Shown here: positions 56,760-64,000 of the stretch, in pieces
How the letters are laid out: each line of letters opens with the position of its first letter
How positions within the stretch are numbered: position 1 is the first letter of the stretch
From: Microbacterium gallinarum
GTDB lineage: Bacteria > Actinomycetota > Actinomycetes > Actinomycetales > Microbacteriaceae
Assembly (NCBI RefSeq): GCF_014837165.1
Contig: NZ_JACSPM010000007.1
Location: 52,707 to 116,706, forward strand
Direction: 5' to 3'
Length of the DNA stretch: 64,000 bases
The notes under the pieces: generated by a model
The model's database searches: none
What the model was told of the DNA's origin: nothing
What the model saw: the letters and a program-made list of their open reading frames with translations, nothing else
Program-made: the position numbers and the translations under genes

Positions 56760-59700
56760 TCAGGAGGAGCCGTTCCCCGCGGCAGATGCCTCGGCCGCCT
56801 GCGGCACCGGCCAGAGCTGGTCGAGCAGCTGACTCACCCACGCGATCAGGTCGGCGTCGGCGACGCGCTCCCCGCCGGCGGTCGGCAGCGGCACGACGAG
56901 CGCCTCGCCGCCCTGCAGCAGCTTCGCCTTCGGGTGCAGCCGCTGCAGCCGCACACGCATCGAGTCGGGCAGGTTCGCCGGTGCGATCCGCAGGTTGGGA
57001 CCCATCGCGACGACGTCGGAAAGACCGGCCCGCGCGGCGCGGCGCCGCAGGCGCGCGACGGCGAGGAGTCCTTCGACGTCGGCGGGCGGCTCGCCGTAGC
57101 GGTCGGTGAGCTCCTCGACGACGAGGTCGATCGCGTCGTCTTTGGCGGAGAGGGATGCCGCGGCCGACAGCTTCTGGTACGCCTCGAGGCGCAGCCGCTC
57201 GCTGTCGATGTACGACTCGGGGATGCGGGCCTGCACCGGCAGCTCGAGCCGGAGCTCGGCGGGGCCTTCGACGTCGTCGCCGCGGAAAGCCGAAACGGCC
57301 TCGCCGATCATTCGGAGGTACAGGTCGAAGCCCACGCCGGCGATGTGGCCGGCCTGCTCCGCGCCGAGCAGGTTGCCGGCGCCACGGAGCTCGAGGTCTT
57401 TCAGCGCCACCTGCATGCCGCTGCCGAGGTCGTTGTTCACGGCGATCGTCTCGAGCCGGTCGGCCGCCGTCTCGGACAGCGGCTTGAGCTCGTCGTAGAG
57501 GAAGTACGCGTACGCGCGCTCCCGTGCCCGGCCCACGCGGCCGCGCAGCTGGTGAAGCTGCGACAGGCCGTACTTGTCGGCGCGGTCGATGATGATCGTG
57601 TTCGCATTGGAGATGTCGAGACCGGTCTCGACGATCGTGGTGCACACGAGCACGTCGAACCGCCGCTCCCAGAAGGCGTCGACGACCTCCTCCAGCGCGT
57701 GCTCCCCCATCTGGCCGTGCGCCACGGCGATGCGCGCCTCGGGCACGAGCTCGGCGAGCTCGGACGCCACCCGCTGGATCGACTGCACGCGGTTGTGGAC
57801 GAAGAACACCTGGCCCTCGCGCAGCAGCTCGCGACGGATCGCCGCCGCGATCTGCTTGTCGTTGCGGGCGCCGACATACGACAGGATCGGATGCCGGTCC
57901 TCGGGAGGGGTCTGCAGCGTCGACATCTCGCGGATGCCGGTGACCGCCATCTCGAGCGTGCGCGGGATCGGCGTCGCACTCATCGCCAGGATGTCGACAT
58001 TGGTCTTGAGCTTCTTCAGCTGGTCCTTGTGCTCGACGCCGAAGCGCTGCTCCTCGTCGACGATCAGGAGGCCGAGGTCTTTGAAGAGCACCTTCTCGGT
58101 GAGGATGCGGTGCGTGCCGATGACCATGTCGACCGTGCCGTCTGCGAGGCCGTCGACGACCTCGCGCGCCTGCTTGTCGGTCTGGAAGCGCGAGAGCGCC
58201 TTGACCTTGACCGGGAATCCCGCGAAGCGCTCGGTGAACGTCTCGAGGTGCTGCTTCACGAGAAGCGTGGTCGGCACGAGCATCGCGACCTGCTTGCCGT
58301 CCTGGATCGCCTTGAACGCGGCACGCACGGCGACCTCGGTCTTGCCGAATCCGACGTCGCCCGACAGCAGGCGGTCCATCGGGATCGGCTTCTCCATGTC
58401 GGCCTTGATCTCGTCGATCGTCTGGAGCTGATCGGGCGTCTCGGCGAACGGGAACGCCTCCTCGAGCTCGCGCTGCCACGGGGTGTCGGGCCCGAAGGCG
58501 TACCCCTTGGCCGCCATGCGGGCGGAGTAGAGCTTGACGAGCTCGACGGCGATGTCGCGCACGGCCTTGCGCGCCCGCCCCTTCGCCGCGGCCCAGTCGC
58601 TGCCGCCCATCTTCGACAGGCTGGGCGCCTCACCGCCGACGTATCGCGAGAGCAGGTCGAGCTGGTCGGTGGGGACGAACAGCTTGTCGCCCGGATAGCC
58701 GCGCTTGGACGGCGCATACTCGAGCACGAGATACTCGCGCACGCTCTTCACGGGGTTGCGGCCGCCGCTGGACACCTCGCGCTGTGTGAGCTCCACGAAC
58801 TTGCCGATGCCGTGGGTCACGTGCACGACGTGGTCGCCGGGCTTGAGCTGCAACGGGTCGACGACGTTCTTGCGGCGCGACGCGAGCTTCTTGACGACGC
58901 GCTGGTCGCCGCCGATCGTGCGGCCGTAGAACTCGGTCTCGGTGAGCACGGCGAGCTTCGCGTCGGGCACCTCGAAGCCGCGCTCGAGCACCGACACGAT
59001 CAGGTGCGCGACGCCCGGCTCGGGTGCGGCGAGCACCTCGTCGACCTTGCGGGCTGCGATCCCGCGCTCGGCGAGCACGTCGCGCGCACGCTCGACGAGG
59101 CCCACGCCGGACGCGGCGACCACGACGCGCCAGCCGTCGGCGAGCAGCTCGCCCACGTGCGCGGTCGCCCCGTCGACGTTGCCCTGGAACGAGGGCACCG
59201 GTGCGGCGGCGACGCGGACCGCCGCAGCCGCCTCGAGGGCGACGTCGATGTCGAGCAGGCCCTCGGCGGAGGCATCCGCTTCTCCGGAATCGAACGCGCT
59301 CAGCGTCCACCACACGTCGTCGCGCGCCTGCGCGGCCTCGCGCAGCGCCGGGAGCGTGAGGAAATCGCCTGCCCCGAGGTCGATGGGGGTCTGGGCACCG
59401 GCTGTCGCGGCGCTCCACGCGGCCTCGAGGAACTCCCGGTTGGTGTCGCCGAGAGTGATGGCGCGTGTGACGGCGCGCTCGGGGTCGACGAGCGCCACCG
59501 CCGCACCCTCGGGCAGGTAGTCGACGACGGTGACCAGCCGGTCGACGACGGCGGGGAGCAGCGACTCCATGCCCTCGACCGGGATGCCTTCCGACATCTT
59601 CTCGAGCATCCCGGCGAGCCCGGGGAACTCGTCCTTGAGCTGACGGGCGCGGCCGCGCACCGCCTCCGTCAGCAGCAGTTCGCGGCTCGCGATGAGCGAG

Positions 59701-60383
59701 ACCTCGCGCACCTCGCCGGGCAGCGACCGCTGGTCGGCGACCGAGAACGCGCGGATCTGGTCGACCTCGTCGCCGAAGAACTCGATGCGGTACGGGTGGG
59801 CCGCCGTCGGCGGGAAGACGTCGAGGATGCCGCCGCGCACGGCGAACTCGCCGCGACGCGACACCATGTCGACGCGGTGATAGGCCAGCTCGACCAGGCG
59901 CAGTGAGACATCGCCCAGCTCGTGCCCGCGGCCGCCGACGACGAGGTCGATCGGCGGCACGTCGGTGAGGCCGGCCGCGAGCGGCTGGATCGCTCCGCGC
60001 ACCGACGCCGTCACCACGAGGGGCGTCTCGCCGTCCCAGCGCGCGATGCGCCCCAGCACATCGAGGCGGTTGCCGACGATCTCGGGGCTCGGGCTCAGCC
60101 GCTCGTGCGGCAGCGTCTCCCACGCCGGGAAGTGCAGCACCTCAGCACCGGGCAGCAGCGCGCCCAGCGCCGGCCCGATCGACTCGGACCGGCGTCCGGT
60201 CGGTGTGATCAGCAGGATGACCGGCGGCTTGCCGGCGGCGCGGCGGCGCTCGAGGAGGGCGGAGAGCAGCGGTGCGCCGAGGCCTTCGACCAGCGAGAAG
60301 TCGGCATCGACGGATGCTGCGGCGACAGCATCCCGAAACGACTCAGCTTGTTCGAGGGCGCGCACGATCCCGGGAACTGTCAC
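56760..60383 (-). CDS. mfd: Transcription-repair coupling factor
   Basis: A 1207-residue translocase that removes stalled RNA polymerase from DNA damage and recruits UvrA. Order: UvrB-like N-terminal domains (about 1-350), RNA-polymerase-interacting CarD-like domain (about 500-575, DHVVHVTHGIGKFVEL), RecG-like helicase (Walker A LLSGDVGFGKTEVA about residue 670, LIVDEEQRFGV) and the C-terminal TRCF domain. GTG 60383 has TAGACT (60390-60395) six bases upstream. A strong hairpin ends it. Length normal. Confidence 0.98.
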   Translation of the reverse strand: MTVPGIVRALEQAESFRDAVAAASVDADFSLVEGLGAPLLSALLERRRAAGKPPVILLITPTGRRSESIGPALGALLPGAEVLHFPAWETLPHERLSPSPEIVGNRLDVLGRIARWDGETPLVVTASVRGAIQPLAAGLTDVPPIDLVVGGRGHELGDVSLRLVELAYHRVDMVSRRGEFAVRGGILDVFPPTAAHPYRIEFFGDEVDQIRAFSVADQRSLPGEVREVSLIASRELLLTEAVRGRARQLKDEFPGLAGMLEKMSEGIPVEGMESLLPAVVDRLVTVVDYLPEGAAVALVDPERAVTRAITLGDTNREFLEAAWSAATAGAQTPIDLGAGDFLTLPALREAAQARDDVWWTLSAFDSGEADASAEGLLDIDVALEAAAAVRVAAAPVPSFQGNVDGATAHVGELLADGWRVVVAASGVGLVERARDVLAERGIAARKVDEVLAAPEPGVAHLIVSVLERGFEVPDAKLAVLTETEFYGRTIGGDQRVVKKLASRRKNVVDPLQLKPGDHVVHVTHGIGKFVELTQREVSSGGRNPVKSVREYLVLEYAPSKRGYPGDKLFVPTDQLDLLSRYVGGEAPSLSKMGGSDWAAAKGRARKAVRDIAVELVKLYSARMAAKGYAFGPDTPWQRELEEAFPFAETPDQLQTIDEIKADMEKPIPMDRLLSGDVGFGKTEVAVRAAFKAIQDGKQVAMLVPTTLLVKQHLETFTERFAGFPVKVKALSRFQTDKQAREVVDGLADGTVDMVIGTHRILTEKVLFKDLGLLIVDEEQRFGVEHKDQLKKLKTNVDILAMSATPIPRTLEMAVTGIREMSTLQTPPEDRHPILSYVGARNDKQIAAAIRRELLREGQVFFVHNRVQSIQRVASELAELVPEARIAVAHGQMGEHALEEVVDAFWERRFDVLVCTTIVETGLDISNANTIIIDRADKYGLSQLHQLRGRVGRARERAYAYFLYDELKPLSETAADRLETIAVNNDLGSGMQVALKDLELRGAGNLLGAEQAGHIAGVGFDLYLRMIGEAVSAFRGDDVEGPAELRLELPVQARIPESYIDSERLRLEAYQKLSAAASLSAKDDAIDLVVEELTDRYGEPPADVEGLLAVARLRRRAARAGLSDVVAMGPNLRIAPANLPDSMRVRLQRLHPKAKLLQGGEALVVPLPTAGGERVADADLIAWVSQLLDQLWPVPQAAEASAAGNGSS

Positions 60384-60470
60384 CGGACGAGTCTACGCGC
60401 GGCCGCCGACACCGGGGCGGCGGTGGGAGAGCAGTCGGATGCCTCGGCCCACGCCTCATAGGATGAGCGC

Positions 60471-61175
60471 GTGAGCGACCCCGCCGAGCAGACGACCCCG
60501 CCGACGCCCGACCCTGCCCCGCCCGTGGCGCCCCCGGCGGCAGCTCCCGCCGCCCCCGCCGCGCCCGCGCCGACCACCTGGGCCGCACCGTCCGCGCCCC
60601 CGTTCGGCGCGCCGTCGGCGGTCGCCCCTTCCCCCACGCCGGCCGGCTCGGCGTCGCCCGCCGGCGGCGCCTACGCGCCTCCGGCCGGTTACGCACTTCC
60701 CGCCGGCTACGGCACGCACGCGCCCGCTCCCGGGGCGCCGGGTGCGCCCTACGTGGGCGCGCCGGGCGCGGCATCCGCTCACCGGCCATCGGGACGCGGG
60801 CTCGGCGTCGTCGCGTTCGTGCTCGCGACCGTGGTCACCGTCGGCGCCGCGCTCGGCGCCGCGATCTCCGCGTTCGCGATCGGCCTCGGCGCCGGGCGCG
60901 AGATCGCCGGACGCCCGTTCACCGCCGACTTCGACTGGTCGGTGCTCGCGCCCGTGCGCGAGTCCGTCCTGCTCGCCGAGGTGTCGTTCTGGCTCGGGAC
61001 GGCGCTCGGCGTGTGGGCTCTCGTGCAGGGGATCATCGCGCTGGTCAAGGATCGCGGCCGGGCGTGGGCGATCGCGGCGATCGTCGTGGCGGCGCTGGGC
61101 CCGATCGTGTTCTTCACGATCCTGCAGGGATTCCTGACCGCCGGGCTCGGCGCCGGCACGGGCATCGGCGGCTGA
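60471..61175 (+). CDS. Proline-rich membrane protein of unknown function
   Basis: A 234-residue protein: the first 105 residues are Pro/Ala/Gly-rich and likely disordered (with PAGYALPAGYGTH-type repeats), and the rest has three predicted membrane helices. This pattern is common in actinobacterial DUF4190-like proteins, but I cannot assign the family. TAGGAT (60459-60464) lies six bases before GTG 60471, a leaderless layout, and faces the mfd promoter 64 bases away. Function unknown. Confidence 0.75.
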   Translation: MSDPAEQTTPPTPDPAPPVAPPAAAPAAPAAPAPTTWAAPSAPPFGAPSAVAPSPTPAGSASPAGGAYAPPAGYALPAGYGTHAPAPGAPGAPYVGAPGAASAHRPSGRGLGVVAFVLATVVTVGAALGAAISAFAIGLGAGREIAGRPFTADFDWSVLAPVRESVLLAEVSFWLGTALGVWALVQGIIALVKDRGRAWAIAAIVVAALGPIVFFTILQGFLTAGLGAGTGIGG

Positions 61176-61199
61176 CCGCGCGCCGCGTCAGGCGCGCGG
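61176..61199. terminator. Bidirectional hairpin between a membrane-protein gene and pth
   Basis: Perfect nine-base arms (61176-61184 and 61191-61199) with a six-base loop. The loop carries the pth stop codon and the left arm begins at the next base after the plus-strand stop, so both genes may end here. Confidence 0.7.
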
Positions 61200-61772
61200 C
61201 GAGTGGTGCTTCTGCTGGGCGGCGAGCAGTCCCTCGTCGACGAGCTGCTCGACGGCGTCGGCGGCGTCGCCGAGCAGGATCGGCAGGTTCTTGCGCTCCG
61301 CGGCGCCGAACGGGTCGAGCACCCAGTCCGCGGGATCCTGACGGCCGGGAGGGCGGCCGATGCCGACGCGCACGCGCGCGAAGTCGCCCGAGTCGAGCGC
61401 CTTCGCGATGTCGCGGACGCCGTTGTGCCCGCCGTGACCGCCGCCGGTCTTGAGCTTGATGGAGTCGAACGGGATGTCGAGCTCGTCGTGCACGACGACC
61501 ACGTGCTCGGGCTCGACGCCATAGAACTTGGCGAGGCCTGCGACCGGGCCGCCGGAGACGTTCATGAAGGTGTTCGGCTTGGCGAGGATGAGCTTCGCTC
61601 CCCCGGGCCGCAGCCAGGTCTCGGCGACGCGCGCGTTCGCCTTGTGGGCTCTGAACGACTCACCGCGCCGCGCCGCCAGCTCGTCCAGGACGAGCTGTCC
61701 GACGTTGTGACGGGTCAGCTCGTACCGCGGTCCCGGATTGCCCAGTCCCACGATCAGCCACGCCTGAGCCAT
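61188..61772 (-). CDS. pth: Peptidyl-tRNA hydrolase
   Basis: A 194-residue enzyme that frees tRNA from peptides dropped by ribosomes. The active-site residues are visible: Asn in IVGLGNPGPRYELTRHNVG, His in the same stretch, and Asp in VVHDELDIPF; KPNTFMNVSGGPV and KTGGGHGGHNGVRDI are also conserved. ATG 61772 has AAGGGGAG upstream. It follows rplY on the same strand, as in most actinobacteria, with a hairpin between. Confidence 0.97.
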   Translation of the reverse strand: MAQAWLIVGLGNPGPRYELTRHNVGQLVLDELAARRGESFRAHKANARVAETWLRPGGAKLILAKPNTFMNVSGGPVAGLAKFYGVEPEHVVVVHDELDIPFDSIKLKTGGGHGGHNGVRDIAKALDSGDFARVRVGIGRPPGRQDPADWVLDPFGAAERKNLPILLGDAADAVEQLVDEGLLAAQQKHHSPRA

Positions 61773-61790
61773 GTCTCCCCTTTCGACGGC

Positions 61791-61825
61791 GAAGCCCGCC
61801 CCCTCGATTATCGGGGACGGGCTTC
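61791..61825 (-). terminator. Hairpin between rplY and pth
   Basis: Left arm 61791-61807 and right arm 61811-61825 pair in the outer eight bases and the C-run/G-run with one mismatch and one bulge. It may terminate rplY transcripts partly or fully before pth. Confidence 0.6.
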
Positions 61826-61846
61826 GACGGATGCTGCGATGAGTCC

Positions 61847-62497
61847 TTACTCGGACGCGGCCTCGCCCTCGGCGGCCTGCTCGGCCTCCTCGGACTGCTC
61901 GGCGGCGACCTCGGCGTCGGCCTCGGCGATCTCGTCCTCGGCGGCGAGCGTCGCGGCCGGGACCGAGACGGCGACGACGAGCGTCTCGGGGTCGGCGATC
62001 AGCGTCGCGCCCTTCGGGAGCTTGAGGTCGGCGGCGGTGATGTGCGTGCCGTCCTCGAGGCCCTCGACGTCGACCTCGATGTTCTGCGGGATGTGGGTCG
62101 CCTCGACCTCGAGCGCGATGGTGGTCGCGTCGAGGTTGGCGATCGTGCCGGCGAAGGGCTCGCCCAGGACGACGATCGGCACGTCGACCTGGACCTTCTC
62201 GCCCTTCTTCACGACGAGGAGGTCGATGTGCTCGATGATCTGGTGCACCGGGTCCTTCTGGACGTCCTTGACCAGCGTGAGCTGCTCCTTGCCGTTGACG
62301 TCGAGCTCGAGCACGACGTTGGCACGGCGGATCAGCAGGGCCATCTGGTGGCCGGGCAGCGCTACGTGCAGCGGGGCGGTGCCGTGGCCGTAGATGACGG
62401 CGGGGATCTTGCCGGCGGCGCGCAGGCGGCGGGCGAAGCCCTTTCCGAAGTTCTCGCGGACCTCGGCGTGGACCTTGGTGTCGGTCTCGGTCGACAT
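61847..62497 (-). CDS. rplY: 50S ribosomal protein L25 (CTC form)
   Basis: A 216-residue L25/CTC protein, the long two-domain form. The 5S-rRNA-binding domain spans about residues 8-95 (VRENFGKGFARRLRAAGKIPAVIYG), the CTC beta domain about 100-185, and a Glu/Ala-rich acidic tail follows. CTC proteins are linked to stress response in Gram-positives. ATG 62497 follows GAGGAG. It lies upstream of pth. Confidence 0.97.
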   Translation of the reverse strand: MSTETDTKVHAEVRENFGKGFARRLRAAGKIPAVIYGHGTAPLHVALPGHQMALLIRRANVVLELDVNGKEQLTLVKDVQKDPVHQIIEHIDLLVVKKGEKVQVDVPIVVLGEPFAGTIANLDATTIALEVEATHIPQNIEVDVEGLEDGTHITAADLKLPKGATLIADPETLVVAVSVPAATLAAEDEIAEADAEVAAEQSEEAEQAAEGEAASE

Positions 62498-62819
62498 GGT
62501 TTCTCCTCGCGGGCGTGAGCCCGTTCTGATCGCGGGTCCGCTCAGGTGGCGGGCCCAGGTATTTGGGGGTTTCTCGACTCGAACGCACACGCGTGAGGAA
62601 AGCCATGGGCCTGCTCCACCGCGTCGATCACGGATGCCGCATCCCGCCGGTCAGGCGGGTGCGAGGCATCCCTCGCCGAAGTTCAAGGGTCGAGTCTACC
62701 AGCCGGGACGACGGCGCCGAAGCCGGGTGCCGGATGCCCGCTCGGCGCCACCCCGGCGAGCGGACCGGGGCTGCCGCTACGATGAGGACCGCACCCTGTT
62801 CCGCCCACGGAGGATCCCG
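62498..62819. other. 322-base gap between rplY and a small membrane-protein gene
   Basis: Contents: an imperfect hairpin at 62634-62671 with the GGATGCC/GGCATCC core, a second stem CCGCTCG/CGAGCGG (62738-62744 and 62757-62763), and TACGAT (62778-62783), a probable -10 for the gene at 62820. The rplY promoter must lie here but I cannot pick its -10. No credible ORF. Confidence 0.5.
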
Positions 62820-62942
62820 ATGGACTACGGCTTTCTGTCTCACGCGCTGCTCTGGCTGATCGGCGCGATGGCCGCCCTCGGCGCACTCCTCACGGCCGGC
62901 GCGCTCTGGTCGATGGGCCGCGCGAACTACCGCAAGGACTGA
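62820..62942 (+). CDS. Small single-helix membrane protein (40 residues)
   Basis: A 40-residue protein with one predicted membrane helix of about 25 residues (SHALLWLIGAMAALGALLTAG) followed by a basic end (GRANYRKD). GGAGG lies six bases before the ATG and TACGAT about 37 bases upstream, so expression signals are good. I do not know the family. It is 114 bases before gnd, which has its own promoter-like TAGGCT (63017-63022). Confidence 0.65.
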   Translation: MDYGFLSHALLWLIGAMAALGALLTAGALWSMGRANYRKD

Positions 62943-63056
62943 TCTCCGACGCACAACGGGCGTCGGGTCGCGGTGAGGATCACGCCCCTCCCACGTAACA
63001 CGGGTACGCCAGACTCTAGGCTGGAACCCTCCCCCTCTCGAACCTCAGGAGTGCGT

Positions 63057-64000
63057 GTGTCTTCGAACGAGCCCGCGGCGCAGACGAACATCTCGACCGA
63101 TCGCGACGACCAGCCCGGCGCGACGCGGGAGCACGAGGGGGCGCCGCGCCCCGAGGAGGTCTCTCGTCCGGCGCCGGAGCCGACCGGCCCTGAGGCGGTC
63201 GTCGCACCGACGGCGAACATCGGCGTGGTGGGCCTGGCGGTGATGGGCTCGAACCTCGCCCGCAACCTCGCCAGCCGTGAGGGCAACACGGTCGCGATCT
63301 ACAACCGCAGCCACGAGAAGACCGACACGCTCGTCGCCGAGCACCCCGAGGCCGAGTTCGTGCCCGCGTTCTCGTATGACGAGTTCGCCGCGTCGCTGCA
63401 GAAGCCGCGCACCGCGATCATCATGGTCAAGGCCGGGCGTCCGACCGATGCGGTGATCGACGCGCTCGTCGACGTCTTCGAGCCCGGCGACATCATCGTC
63501 GACGGCGGAAACGCGCTGTTCACCGACACCATCCGCCGCGAGAAGGCGGTGCGCGAGACCGGCATCAACTTCGTCGGCGCCGGCATCTCCGGCGGCGAGG
63601 AGGGCGCACTCAACGGCCCGTCGATCATGCCCGGCGGCTCGGACGAGTCGTGGGTCACCCTCGGCCCGATCCTGAAGTCGATCGCGGCGATCGCCGAGGG
63701 CGAGCCGTGCGTGACGCACATCGGCCATGACGGTGCCGGGCACTTCGTGAAGATGGTGCACAACGGCATCGAGTACGCCGACATGCAGCTCATCGCCGAG
63801 GCGTACGACCTGATCCGCCGCGGCACCGGAAAGTCCCCCGCCGAGATCGCCGACGTGTTCGCCGAATGGAACCGTGGCGAGCTGGAGTCGTACCTGATCG
63901 AGATCACCGCCGAGGTGCTGCGTCAGGTCGACGCCGCCACCGGGCAGCCGCTGGTGGACGTCATCCTCGACCAGGCCGGCGCGAAGGGCACCGGCGCGTG
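63057..64000 (+). CDS. gnd: 6-Phosphogluconate dehydrogenase (5' part, runs off the window)
   Basis: The first 314 codons of an NADP-dependent pentose-phosphate enzyme. NADP-binding ANIGVVGLAVMGSNLARNLA begins at about residue 53, followed by IIMVKAGRP, FVGAGISGGEEGALNGPSIMPGG (substrate-binding) and HFVKMVHNGIEYADMQL. GTG 63057 has AGGAG five bases upstream; GTG 63051 is in frame but lies on that site. The enzyme normally starts about 45-50 residues later, so this protein has a Pro/Glu-rich N-terminal extension. The 3' end is outside the window. Confidence 0.95.
   Translation, partial: MSSNEPAAQTNISTDRDDQPGATREHEGAPRPEEVSRPAPEPTGPEAVVAPTANIGVVGLAVMGSNLARNLASREGNTVAIYNRSHEKTDTLVAEHPEAEFVPAFSYDEFAASLQKPRTAIIMVKAGRPTDAVIDALVDVFEPGDIIVDGGNALFTDTIRREKAVRETGINFVGAGISGGEEGALNGPSIMPGGSDESWVTLGPILKSIAAIAEGEPCVTHIGHDGAGHFVKMVHNGIEYADMQLIAEAYDLIRRGTGKSPAEIADVFAEWNRGELESYLIEITAEVLRQVDAATGQPLVDVILDQAGAKGTGA

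Noticed and set aside
56220..59906. 1228-residue plus-strand ORF opposite mfd
   Set aside because: It is an antisense shadow caused by high GC and has no recognisable domain; mfd on the other strand is unmistakable.

Overview
This 64 kb window is an ordinary stretch of chromosome from a high-GC Gram-positive actinobacterium, most likely Microbacterium or a close relative in the Microbacteriaceae. The evidence is the strongly GC-biased codon use, many GTG starts, the eno-ftsB-DUF501 cluster, the SigK/RskA-type pair, LemA, DUF4245/DUF4307/DUF4442 proteins, and GC-rich terminators with no U-tract. I see no phage, insertion sequence, integron, CRISPR array or rRNA. One tRNA gene is present. Coding density is very high and most operons are joined by 1-4 base overlaps (ATGA, GTGA, TGATG).

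Layout. 1-6.7 kb: a LysR-type HTH-only protein, an alpha/beta hydrolase, the GTPase YchF, a methyltransferase broken by an in-frame TAG, a DHFR-like reductase, a second methyltransferase, a DEDDh exonuclease and RmuC. 6.8-11.6 kb: divergent glpX and fba (gluconeogenesis/glycolysis), an ECF sigma/anti-sigma pair and membrane proteins. 11.6-19.3 kb: ispH, the xseA-xseB-DUF4245-carbonic anhydrase operon, fumC and a histidine kinase/response regulator pair. 19.3-28.6 kb: a secreted low-complexity protein, PIN-PhoH, an aminotransferase, uppS, trhA, greA, ilvA and an AI-2E transporter. 28.6-36.3 kb: two HTH_42 (YcaQ-type) proteins, LemA, a sugar-lactone oxidase/PLP-enzyme operon, a serine beta-lactamase-like hydrolase and a tRNA. 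36.3-43.7 kb: NDH-2, an S8 protease, DUF501, FtsB-like protein, enolase, an O-methyltransferase and a GntR/membrane-protein operon. 43.8-56.7 kb: an amino-acid permease, hisS, mazG, nhaA, ppc, gdhA, and a cyclase-fold protein beside an MFS transporter fused to a cyclic-nucleotide-binding domain. 56.7-64 kb: mfd, pth, rplY, small membrane proteins and the start of gnd.

The genes are mostly housekeeping: central carbon metabolism (fba, glpX, eno, fumC, ppc, gnd), nitrogen and amino acids (gdhA, ilvA), cell envelope (uppS, ispH, ftsB-like), repair (mfd, xseAB, rmuC, YcaQ family) and translation (hisS, pth, rplY, ychF). I found no convincing new multi-gene system. The points most worth a second look are a tRNA with a UAA (Leu) anticodon on a short-variable-arm body, the cyclase-like/cNMP-transporter pair, a widespread leaderless promoter layout (TANNNT about 6 bases before the start codon in about 20 genes), a hairpin that both ends eno and covers the start of the ftsB-like gene, and a TGTGAC repeat block downstream of glpX. 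Start codons were chosen from Shine-Dalgarno sequences or from the -10 spacing; homology calls are from recognising protein families by eye, not from a database search.
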